Shown here one piece after another: positions 54,976 to 64,000 of a stretch of 64,000 bases of DNA. Origin of the DNA: Azorinus chamasolen. Its lineage: Eukaryota > Mollusca > Bivalvia > Cardiida > Solecurtidae. Under the pieces are notes generated by a model. That model did not search any database and was not told the DNA's origin. It saw only the letters and a list, made by a program, of their open reading frames with translations. A program made the translations under genes and the position numbers. The stretch lies in the NCBI GenBank assembly GCA_963576725.1, contig OY755241.1, forward strand, positions 56,234,484 through 56,298,483, read 5' to 3'. Position 1 is the first letter of the stretch; every line of letters begins with the position of its first letter.

Positions 54976-55134
54976 TAAGAAATGAATGACGTGCTTCCGG
55001 TGTTCATGAGGTTATGCAACGCATAGCTTTACGAGCAAAGTTAGTGAAGCCCGAAGGGCTTCACGTGAATCTTTGCTCGTAAAGCTATGCGTTGCATAAC
55101 CCATGAACACCGGGAGCACGTCATTTATTTCTTA
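54976..55134. repeat. 159-bp long palindrome with extra arm
   Basis: Arms TAAGAAATGAATGACGTGCT ... meeting at GAAGCCCGAAGGGCTTC. A third copy of the outer arm follows at 55,164-55,208. One arm also occurs alone at 32,509-32,592. Confidence 0.88.
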
Positions 55135-55356
55135 TATTTATATTCCATTGTATTTCTTATATTTAAGAAATGAATGACGTGCTTCCGGTGTTCATGAGGT
55201 TATGCAACTTCCTTTTTAGAATAAGGTTATATAAGGACGTTGCATGGCGAATGTAAATATATGACGTTATCGACACGCGAACGAGTTCACGTGTGTAGAC
55301 CGTGGAGAGGAAGACTGTATGAAAACAACTGAGAGGCAGATAGATCTAGTATTTGG

Positions 55357-56274
55357 CAGGGCCGTACCCAGAATTGTTTTGCTGGGGGGGGGGGGGGGGG
55401 GCCTAGTTGGGGTGGGCACGGGAGGGGTGTCCCCTCCCGGTAGTCGAAAATTTTTGGTATGCCGCTTTGAATGGTGCAATTTCCTGCTATCTGAATCACT
55501 CTATTAAGATATAATTTTATGTTATAATATAGAAAATCGGCTCCTTTTTACACCTGGATTTCAGTGTATAGACTTAAAGCATGATGAATGATCACCAATG
55601 TTTCAATGCAGAGACTTCATACAAATTATACTAACACCAAAAGGCTAAAGTTTTCTTTTGCGATTGACAGACACGCATATGAACATGATTAAAGTTTTTT
55701 GCCATTGGCAGACAGACAGACACTTGATTATGCTTAAAGGTTTTTTTGCCATGGACAGACTCTGCATTATTCATCTCAGAACTAGCATCCGCTTATGTCT
55801 TTATTCTAAATGTGAAAATAACCCTGATCAAAACTACAAACATTAAATGTTACAGTTTACCAAGTGGGTCATGATGGCCCTTAATTATTCGCTCACCTGG
55901 TTATAACAGATTTATGTATACAATGAAAAAGACATTCCATTTTATCTTATTTTACAATAATATTTTGGCTGATTTTATAGCCCTTATTCGGGTATATTCC
56001 CAATAGCAAAATATGTGTTTTGCACCCAATTTGTTGGAGGAAAATCCCAATCTCAAGTTACAAAACAAATCCATGAAAAAAACATTAAGAAACCTCGATT
56101 TATTCAGTACAATCGGCCTGGGGACGAAGATCATTTTTACTTTTTTATCATTCGAAATGTTCAGATTTATTTTTTCATTACTAGTTACTGATCAATGTCA
56201 GTAAAACGCTTATTGGTCGAAGTGCATACTGGTTTTTGTAGCCCCCGAGCGAGCCCCCCCACCTGGGTACGGCT
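55357..56274. mobile_element. Candidate DNA transposon with G-tract near its end
   Basis: CAGGGCCGTACCCAGA at the left faces CCTGGGTACGGCT at the right, 918 bp apart. An 18-G run lies at 55,384-55,401 and a C-rich run just inside the right end. No matching flanking duplication was found and no transposase frame is present. hAT-type ends are possible. Confidence 0.5.
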
Positions 56275-57520
56275 GTTTGGGCTACCGTGGACTAAAACAG
56301 ACAAAATAAATCGAGAAGCATCCCACCTATTGAAGCAGGATTGTTGAAAAAAGGACTAATGTAAATAAGCAAATAAATCAGGAAATAAGAAAAAACCTGT
56401 TTTGAAACCGTAATCCTTTCAACAAAGCATAATCAATCAAACCTGTAATATTTTAAATTGAAGCCTTCGCCTGTTTGTTCTTATTTCAATAATAAATTTG
56501 CCCATAATGAATGTTTAGTGTTAATAAGCTGTGTTATATGGGGTTTCGGTAGCAGTGAAGATTTAAATCTGTGTAAACCGAGTAGACCCTGATCAGACAG
56601 CATAGGAACTTCTGATCTGGGTCTTCTCGGCTTGCAAAGTGGTCCACAGACGTCGCTTACTATAACGTAAAGGGTTATCAGTCTGCTAGCTCGGTGCCAG
56701 ATAGCACGTCAAAAGACACATTGTTGTCAGCCATTATTATTTGGACTCCAGAAAATGTTTTACACTCAGATGGGGAATAGTTGATTACGTGACAAAGCCA
56801 AATAAGGCAATGTTTACAAGAAAAAGGCGCGAAACCAGCTTCACTGTGTAGGATTTTCAAAACATAAACACGTGTGCAAATTAACAAAGACGACGTTTGT
56901 TTGATTGGTGGGTTTTCTGAGTGTTTTGCATAAACGGATGTGGGTTTAGATGGACCATAATTACGTGACTATATATAAGTTTGTCATTACTCGGTGGGCG
57001 GGGCTTATAAACTCGGCCTGTTGAAAAGTAGGACAATCACTAAATCGGTTAGAGCTTATAAACTGCAGTCTTCGAAAATAAGAAGGCCTAAAACGCTTCG
57101 CTTCGCTTCCGTCTTACAACAGTTTATAAGCTCTAACCTATACATAGTCAAACAACTAGGTCTGACGTGTCAAAGGTCAGATGAGTCCATAGTTTAGGGA
57201 GAGCAGCATGCCGCATGTTCTCGGACCATGTTTTAAACAGCCGGGTTTAGTATATTAGATAAAAATGAAGGTAGACTTGTTGTCAGTAGTTTAGTGCAGT
57301 AGGTAAACTCTAGGTACGAGGACATTGAAATGACATTTTGGGCATCAGACATTGTAACAGATGAAATCATAGAACACTTCAGACCTGACATGATAATTAA
57401 GTTGACGAATCCGAGACGGACTCTGCCAATGGGGGAGAAAATTAACTTTATTGAAATGAAATGAAATGCAATAAAACGTTCGTCTATGAACCGATCACTT
57501 AGTAAGGACGAAATTGACCT
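56275..57520. other. Intergenic DNA with small repeats
   Basis: A decayed family A palindrome lies at 56,573-56,635. A hairpin GGTTAGAGCTTATAAACTG / complement encloses 57,047-57,139. A GAAAT repeat follows at 57,449-57,470. I recognise no gene. Confidence 0.45.
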
Positions 57521-57524
57521 GTTT

Positions 57525-57625
57525 AGACAGGTGGCTGCTTAATACAGAACAAAATCAATACACATTGCTCTTAAGGGAGCTTTCGGCATTACCCTTGTCT
57601 TAAATTATGCTGGCGTCTGCCTTAA
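57525..57625. repeat. Degraded family D core
   Basis: ACAGGTGGCTGCTTAATACA and the imperfect AGGGAGCTTTCGGCATTAC arm. The ends are missing. Confidence 0.55.
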
Positions 57626-57804
57626 AGGCCAACAATAACTTGGGATGTCCGGTTTAGAGATATCTCATGGTAGATATATATCAATGAAAATATATGCTGG
57701 TTGAAATGAAATTGGAAATAAAAGGGCAAAAAATCGATCATAATATAATACTAAGTAATTATAGAAGCCTTACTATCGTTTTAGCAAAATAAAAATGTTT
57801 TAGG

Positions 57805-57898
57805 TTGATGAGAGACTCGAACCCGCGTTTAATAAAATGTGCCCTACCATATAGTTCATTATGGCCCTACAACTTATCCACTACGCTATGTTTCCGTT
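57805..57898 (-). ncRNA. tRNA-like sequence, unrelated copy
   Basis: Minus strand: A-box-like TAGCGTAGTGGATAAG and B-box-like GGTTCGAGTCT. The arms pair poorly. Its flanks do not match the 16/28/42/50-kb loci. Confidence 0.4.
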
Positions 57899-57899
57899 A

Positions 57900-58184
57900 G
57901 CTAACCAGCCTATTGTTTATACCTATAACTAAATATTGTCTTTTATAAAATCACACATGGATGTCCGATAAGTAGGGGTGTGTTTTATTTCTTAAATAAT
58001 GATTTTGATTATACGCACAATCTTAATCACGATTGCTATGGTATTAAAACAATTTGATATGACATGTTGTGAACAAAAACTATGAATAAAAAAATAATAA
58101 TAAAAAAATAGATCTAATAAAATTAAATAAAATATGTTGGGAACATATTTTACTTCGAGAGCAAATAGAAATGTAACTGTTATC
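57900..58184. other. AT-rich intergenic stretch
   Basis: Nothing recognised apart from A/T-rich low complexity at about 58,080-58,125. Confidence 0.4.
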
Positions 58185-58900
58185 ATTCTCTTGCAGGATA
58201 TGCAAGTAACATACACAACTCTTATTCGATTTTAATATTGTTAATTTTCCTCATCTTGACGGGGATGTTCCCCGTGCTCCATCTTACGGGGTTTATGTAC
58301 TTTTGTTATCACAACAGTGTTGCTTGTGCCGTGTGGTGGCCGTAAAAAGTCTCCCCGTACACGTAATCGATGTTGTTATCATTCTCTTGCAGGATATGCA
58401 AGTAACATACACAACTCTTATTCGATTTTAATATTGTTAAATTTTCCTCATCTTGACGGGGATGTTCCCCGTGCTCCATCTTACGGGGGTTTATGTACTT
58501 TTATTATCGCAACAGTGTTGCTTGTGCCGTGTGGTGGCCGTAAAAAGTCTCCCCGTACACGTAATCGATGTTGTTATCATTCTCTTGCAGGATATGCAAG
58601 TAACATACACAACTCTTATTCGATTTTAATATTGTTAAATTTCCTCATCTTGACGGGGATGTTCCCCGTGCTCCATCTTACGGGGTTTATGTACTTTTAT
58701 TATCACAACAGTGTTGCTTGTGCCGTGTGGTGGCCGTAAAAAGTCTCCCCGTACACGTAATCGATGTTGTTATCTATCTCTTGCAGGATATGCAAGTAAC
58801 ATACACAACTCTTATTCGATTTTAATATTGTTAATTTTCCTCATCTTGACGGGGATGTTCCCCGTGCTCCATCTTACGGGGTTTATATATCTCAACTTAT
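58185..58900 (+). repeat. About 196-bp tandem repeat, 3.5 units
   Basis: TGCAAGTAACATACACAACT starts at 58,201, 58,397, 58,595 and 58,791. Each unit joins segment A (retroelement coding sequence, frame FDFNIVNFPHLDGDVPRAPS) to segment B (GTTGCTTGTGCCGTGTGGTG ... TCTCTTGCAG). B looks unrelated to the retroelement and ends like a splice acceptor. Confidence 0.9.
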
Positions 58901-59560
58901 TCGTTTTGCTAGAGCTTGTTCATCTATTGACGATTTTAACAGTCGAAATCTCATTTTAACTGAAAAACTGCTTAAGCAAGGATATAGATACCATAAACTA
59001 AGAAAAACTTTTTCTAAATTTTACTATCGAAATCTCTCGCTTATATGCAAGTAACGTACACAACTCTTATTCGATTTTAATATTGTTAATTTTCCTCATC
59101 TTGACGGGGATGTTCCCCGTGCTCCATCTTACGGGGTTTATATATCTCAACTTATTCGTTTTGCTAGAGCTTGTTCATCTATTGACGATTTTAACAGTCG
59201 AAATATCATTTTAACTGAAAAACTGCTTAAGCAAGGATATTGATACCATAAACTAAGAAAAACTTTTTCTAAATTTTACTATCGAACTCTCTCGCTTATT
59301 GGCAAGTACCAATCTAATCTCAAGGAGCTTCTGCGACACGGTGTTTCACATCCTGAATTTTATGGTGATGTGATTTACAAACTTTGTAAAATTATTGGAC
59401 ATACCCATTTTCTCACTTTGTTCATCAAATATGTTAAAAAAATCATTAAAAAGGGATATGATCCTGTAGTACTACAACATACTGCATGTTTGGTTGTCAA
59501 CCCTTTTACAGTTGGCAATCACGCTGGCCTCTTTGCATGTACGCCGACAAGAAATGTTTA
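58850..59560 (+). pseudogene. Retroelement RT C-terminal region, rearranged
   Basis: The translated frame gives YISQLIRFARACSSIDDFN, LTEKLLKQGYRYHKLRKTF and, downstream, HPEFYGDVIYKLCKIIGH and HTACLVVNPFTVGN. I recognise this as the C-terminal part of a reverse-transcriptase polyprotein common in mollusc genomes, perhaps Penelope-like. A 255-bp block (58,791-59,045) is repeated at 59,046-59,296, with stops in both. The RT catalytic part is missing. Not functional. Confidence 0.65.
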
Positions 59561-60062
59561 GTACTCTATGAAGGCGACCTCTTAAATCCAGAAATGGAAG
59601 GAGAACGTCGGATATCTGTACTATTTCGTTTTTGTCGTACCCTTTATTACTTTTCTACAGTTACTCTGTTTGCAGCTCAATCATTGAGTACACTAGCGAT
59701 AGGTGGATACAGTTTGTTCACTTAAATGTTTTCGTTATAAAGGCTTTTTACCACTGTATTTGCCGTCGCGGTTGTTGTAGATTAGTCGGAGAGGGGATAC
59801 GTTTATTTACACTGTTTGTCTTTTAGGGTGGGGATGGAATAAGTGTGAGGTTGGGCGCCCATAAACCGGTTTAACCCCCCAGTGACTTTTGTCACTGACC
59901 GTTCCAAGGCGGTGCTTCCATCTTCCCCCTATTGTGTGTTTGTTTTGTCTTTGTGCGTCTCTTGTTGTTTTTATAGTTATGTACATTTGCTGTTTCCTTG
60001 TGTTGCTGTTCGGGCGACTGTTTGTTCTGTATGTGGTGTTTCCTGCATGACTCATTTTTGTA
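59561..60062 (+). mobile_element. 3' region of the same retroelement
   Basis: 59,845-60,060 recurs inverted at 26,217-26,440 (shared GGGCGCCCATAAACCGGTTT). Its position after the RT tail and its recurrence as an isolated tail fit a retroelement 3' UTR. It includes a perfect short hairpin, CAGTGACTTTTGTCACTG. Confidence 0.65.
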
Positions 60063-60361
60063 CTTTCAACTGTTACCTTCCATAACCATTCTAAGAATGG
60101 TTTGAAGTTGTGTCTCCTCTGCTGTTAGTGTAAGTTCCGCCATTTTGATTATGATTAGATTTTAATCGAGGTCAGAGCTTGATTAGTCTGATTAGAGAAC
60201 ATGTTCGTAATTCGATAAAAATAACCGACCGAATCACAATTATTAGCTGTAATCCTGATTCAGATTTGCGATAATAAAACAGCCCCAGATCTCCCTTATA
60301 AATGAACCCGGCGAACCCGTACCCCGTTGTTGTTTGACTAGATATAGAAGACGTATCATAT
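60063..60361. other. Intergenic DNA, nothing recognised
   Basis: No repeat family or coding sequence identified. Confidence 0.4.
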
Positions 60362-60610
60362 TTAACCTTTCCCTGTTCTATGTTTATTCCAAATTTCAAT
60401 ACCTACTGAATATTCATGGACAAAATAGTTATAAAGAAATATGGAATGTGGAACATTGTAGCCATTTTAGAAAATAAAGAAACAGATTTATCAAATTCTA
60501 TGGGCAAACAGAGCAGACCCGGATCAGACGGCTCCTCTAGGAGCCGTCTGATCTGGGTCTACTCGGTTTGCAAATGCATGAAAACACGTTTATATGAGGG
60601 AAAGGGTTAA
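60362..60610. repeat. TTAA MITE, family A (complete)
   Basis: 249 bp, TTAACCTTTCCCTGTTCTAT to GAGGGAAAGGGTTAA, palindrome 60,504-60,571. With the next 140 bp it matches 18,830-19,190, so a piece of the array spacer exists outside the array. Confidence 0.88.
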
Positions 60611-60752
60611 AACTAAGTATGCAACGGAAGACATGGTTATTTTAGACCTTTCCTTCATGAATATTCATGTTAGAAATAATTCCGTTATAAATACAATAGT
60701 ATTAATTAGATTTTCTTTTGATAATAGCACATGGACATATGAATTTTAGCAA

Positions 60753-61060
60753 TGTGTAACATAACACTTATGTTACTGATTAAAGGTTAAATGGATATGT
60801 AATGTGTGAACGTATGCATGTAGTGTATACATATTTATCAATATGTCAAGAAAACAAGTTATATAGTTCAGCTGTCAAAATAAGTCTGGTCATTGAGTAT
60901 GTTGAGCAGAGCAGTGGATATATAACTAGAGAGAGGTAGTTGACGGAGGAGAGAGTTGGGGAGACATAGACCATGTATGTTAGTAAGAGATCACGATACG
61001 AAGAATAAAACATGTAGAAAACATATAGAGGCTAAGTTGTTGATTACGCCACACGGGCGT
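60753..61060 (+). mobile_element. 5' LTR of an LTR retrotransposon
   Basis: Array sequence (TTTTAGCAA) breaks off at 60,752 and is replaced by TGTGTAACATAACACTTATG; the uninterrupted version is at 19,190. The segment has a TATATAA box (60,919-60,925) and AATAAA (61,004-61,009) and lies just before a primer-binding-like site. The 3' border is uncertain by about 10 bp. Confidence 0.7.
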
Positions 61061-61063
61061 TTA

Positions 61064-61083
61064 TGGCACCGTGACCAGGATTC
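61064..61083 (+). other. Putative tRNA primer-binding site
   Basis: TGGCACCGTGACCAGGATTC begins with TGG and resembles the complement of a tRNA-His 3' end with two mismatches (from memory of the tRNA). It lies directly after the LTR, where a primer site belongs. Confidence 0.55.
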
Positions 61084-61164
61084 TGGATCCGTCGCGGAAA
61101 AATGTCGGAGTACGGGTAAGTCATTTTCACTTTGTGGCTTGTGGTGTTGTTTTGATCTGTAATA

Positions 61165-62036
61165 ATGGCGGAAATTGGATTGACTCAGACTTTGGAAAGT
61201 TTAGCAAATCAATTAGAAAATGTATCAGCACAAAATGTAAACTTCACTTTTGATGGAAAAACTACAGAATTCGAATCATGGATAAGAAATATAGACAAAT
61301 TTGTGTTAGTTAACAATATTTCAGAATCAAAGAACAACTTAATTGCTTTAAGATCCAGTACAGGGATTGTGTCAGAATTCATACAAAATCGCTTATAAAG
61401 TAATCAATATTTAAGTTGGCAACAGTTGAAAAATGAGTTGGAAAATCTTTTTGGAGAAGTAACAGATGGATATCATAATTTTTCACTGCTAAGCAACATT
61501 ACACAACAAAGATGTGAAAATGTAAGATTTTTGCAGAGAGAATACAAGTTTTGGCAAAAAGTGCTTATGAAAATTTTGAGCAAAATACAGAAGTAATAGA
61601 ACAGCAATTAATTTGGTTTTTCACAGAGGGGTTAATTGATAGGGAAATTAGGGAATATTTGATAAGGAAGAATCCTAAAACTTTTCAAAATGCAATAGAA
61701 ATAGCTGTAGGTGAACAGAATATCAGAGAAAAAATTAGATTAAGATCTAGGGGAAAAGTTATCAAAAGAGAGATCGTACGATCTAAACGGAAACGGGAAC
61801 GAGAGAAAAGAAAATTGTCAATCAATAATGTCAAATCGAAAACGGTGCGCGTAAACAAAGAGTATACGCATGCGTGTAGGGTCAAAACCCGATGTTGGTT
61901 TTGTGGACAGATCGGTCACGTGAAATTTGAGTGTAAAGAGTTCAGACAGTTGATGAATAGGCCGAAAAGTAGACATTCGGAAAACTCGGACGTTTCCGTC
62001 ATAACGAGATCGGTGCTCGGAAAGAAAATAATGTAG
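61165..62036 (+). pseudogene. LTR retrotransposon gag, frameshifted
   Basis: Begins at ATG 61,165 (MAEIGLTQTLESLANQLE). The first frame stops at 61,398, a readable piece follows to about 61,570, and a second frame (61,551-62,036) completes the protein. Near the end is the nucleocapsid zinc knuckle CWFCGQIGHVKFEC (CX2CX4HX4C) after a strongly basic stretch. Gag packages the element's RNA into cytoplasmic particles. At least one stop and one frame change make this copy defective. Confidence 0.8.
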
Positions 62037-62344
62037 GATCATATAATGTTACTGCAAATAAGGAAATACCAAATTCATGCCTAATCAAGATAGGAAACAA
62101 ACAGGTTAGAAGTTTGATAGATACAGGAGCCTCCGTGAGTGTATTACATAAAAGAATTTTTGATTCAATTAAGCCAAAAATACCACTGTCTAAAACACAC
62201 ATTACACTAGAGTCGGCTTCAGGTGATAATTTACAGGTTGTAGGGTGTGCGAATTTAAAAATTAAAGTAAGCAAGCTATTTTTAGACAACACGTTTGTAA
62301 TTGTCAATAACCTAAACAAAAATTGTATTCTTAGCCGCAAATAG
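62037..62344 (+). pseudogene. Retroviral-type aspartic protease region
   Basis: The frame from about 62,050 contains the active-site motif LIDTGASVSVL (near 62,114) and an expected second strand around VVGCANLKI. It ends at a stop (62,342-62,344), after which only short pol-like pieces (TTILKPKQKETCRLL near 62,450) are readable. Order gag-protease fits a Ty3/gypsy-type element. Confidence 0.75.
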
Positions 62345-63000
62345 CTGTCGAAATTAGTTTGATATTAACTGCATTAGCATTAAAGATGAATATAGTCCGC
62401 TGGAAGATGACAGGTGTATAGCCTCAATAATTAGACTAAATAAAACTACAATTCTCAAACCAAAACAAAAGGAAACATGCCGACTGCTTAAAGTCATAGG
62501 GCATACAGGGGACAGTAATAAATACGTAAAATAAAAAAGGAGAAAAATCGAAAGGAAAACACAAAGAAACTATGGTATTGGGGATTGCATAGATTTAATA
62601 TGTATCAAAGGGTATCAGGTTTTGTAGGTTTTTGTGTTTGTTTGTTGTTACGGTATTATTCTGCGATTAGTAGAGTAAATGTAGAATCAAATTCGTCTTC
62701 TGAAGATAATATTCCGTTAAAAGATCTAGCCATACGTTTGCGCAAAACTGGAAATAATTACATTTCGAGTGAATCTCTAACACAGACGAGCTCCTCAGGG
62801 CCCGAGGCAAACTCGAATATGTTAGATTCTATTCAAAATACAGAAATGTCCGTAGCTTACGAAAATAGCTCTAGTCAGGCAGTAAGTGCAAACTTGTCAG
62901 ATACAAATAGCCAGACTTTCAGTACAAATATTGCCTCCGACAGATTGTTGTCAAGTAATTATAGTGATATGGAAAATTAAAGCAGGAACGGAAACAATGT
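62345..63000 (+). pseudogene. Collapsed pol region and C-terminal tail
   Basis: Reverse transcriptase, RNase H and integrase should follow the protease but only about 240 bp separates it from a 131-codon frame (62,585-62,980). That frame has a hydrophobic start (VGFCVCLLL) and a Ser/Asn-rich tail with DNIPLKDLAIRLRK. It could be the end of pol or an extra ORF. A large internal deletion is the simplest reading. Confidence 0.5.
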
Positions 63001-64000
63001 AGACTTCAATTCAGTAGGAAGACATATTAAGTCAGGTAGACTTAATTGCAGTAACGTATTGATCCTTAATTAGATCTCAAATACTTTCAAATAAGACAAG
63101 AGGGTATCGAAAATGTCTTTTGACTGAAACGTGTACAGCGAATAGTACTTTATTGTTTGTAAAAAAAGAGTAGAGTGTTTTTGTTGTTTGTAAAAGAGTA
63201 TAAACTAGGCGTATACCTTTAAAAGGTACTCTTTACAATGTTACGTAACAAACGTAAGATAGACCCGACAGACGTGTCGCGGTTTAGTCAGTTATTAGTG
63301 GGAAATTGAACTTGATCGTGTAAATAAGATAAAGCGCTGTTTGAGTAAAGTGTTGTAAATAAATGTTAATGAAGAACTATATTTGATGTTATTGCTATTA
63401 CAAACATTGTATGGTCAAGGGTTATATGAAAAAATTGTAGTGGACGCCGACAGTTCACTTTAAGATGACAAGAATTATCTTAATAAGTAAGATAATGTTA
63501 ACATAGGGGGGTAATTGTAATACATTGAAAAAACATATATACTGTAAAAATGTATTACAAACAAACCCTTTAATAATTAATCGTTTAGGGAAGAAAATAT
63601 ATATAAATAAGATATATGCTTAAGCACTGGGGGGAAACGTATCCCGGATATTGCTAATAAATGAGCTGTATTTTGACGCAACGGAGAGAACAGGATGGCA
63701 ACGAGGGTAAGTAAATGCGTATTTTCTCTTAATTAGTTCTTTTTCGGCAATTGATAGGTGGTGCTTTAGATTCACCATACTCATATTATACACGCTATAT
63801 ACATGATTTGGAATCAAACAATGCAAACGTTGGGGAAAATCACAAAATGAACGCCGTGCTCGCGAAAGAATGCATAACCCTCTCCCAGATTTTTTTATGT
63901 TACTGAAAGATGGAATCAAAATATAAAGTTCTGAATTGAGCGATCGCTTTGAATATCATTCAACTATGTATCCTGAAAATTTCAGTCATATTGGTTCAAG
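63001..64000. other. Remainder of LTR element or flank, no gene
   Basis: AT-rich, no match to the 5' LTR seen up to the window end, so the 3' LTR lies beyond it or is lost. The 99-codon minus-strand frame at 63,620-63,919 has no recognisable features. Confidence 0.4.

Noticed and set aside
55267..55507. Proline- and glycine-rich frames on both strands
   Set aside because: They come from the poly-G/poly-C tract near a transposon end.
61685..62340. Minus-strand frames opposite gag and protease
   Set aside because: Antisense shadows of the LTR element coding region.

Overview
The window looks like a piece of a large, repeat-rich metazoan genome, most likely a lophotrochozoan and probably a bivalve mollusc. 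That rests on AT-rich intergenic DNA, very dense palindromic MITEs, LINE C-termini of a type I associate with bivalve genomes, and a tandem family of cytosolic sulfotransferases. No database search was possible, so the organism call is inference. There is no bacterial-style gene organisation. Host coding sequence is scarce; most of the 64 kb is transposable-element DNA and duplications of it.

Layout. 1-12 kb: closely packed and nested MITEs, with simple repeats at 4.58 and 9.09 kb. 6.4-12.0 kb: one arm of an inverted duplication whose other, shorter arm is at 30.1-33.2 kb. 13.7-54.8 kb: a tandem array of four sulfotransferase units, all on the minus strand (genes ending at 15,213, 27,914, 41,302 and 53,650). 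Each gene is followed within about 20 bp by the same TA-flanked MITE and preceded by a conserved leader. Copies 3 and 4 are intact at 305 codons; copy 1 has lost its last 18 residues and copy 2 is frameshifted. The long spacer (18.5-24.9 kb, repeated at 43.1-49.5 kb) holds MITEs, an AT-rich block and a dead LINE 3' end. A 5'-truncated LINE (33.8-37.4 kb) splits the array. 54.8-57.5 kb: a long palindrome and a G-tract-ended element. 58.2-60.1 kb: the rearranged tail of a second retroelement, with a tandem repeat. 60.75 kb to the end: an LTR retrotransposon (LTR, primer site, gag, protease) that appears to lack its polymerase.

The most striking theme is a set of short non-autonomous elements built on one plan. 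Several families begin and end with TTAACCC...GGGTTAA, and others are flanked by TA with TIRs near CAGTARAACCT. Each carries a 60-95 bp near-perfect palindrome at its heart, very often centred on CTCCTATAGGAG even though the ends belong to different classes. Four of the TTAA families also share one conserved non-pairing position in the arms. Because the array is duplicated, several insertions can be compared with an empty copy of the same site. These comparisons give direct evidence for TTAA and TA targeting, for the LTR boundary, and for a chimeric insertion joining a sulfotransferase fragment to a retroelement 3' end. One MITE end has also been amplified into a 28-bp minisatellite (9 units in one copy, 18 in the other).

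The only genes likely to make functional protein are sulfotransferase copies 3 and 4. Copy 1 and the small C2H2 zinc-finger reading frame at 17.2 kb are possible but uncertain.
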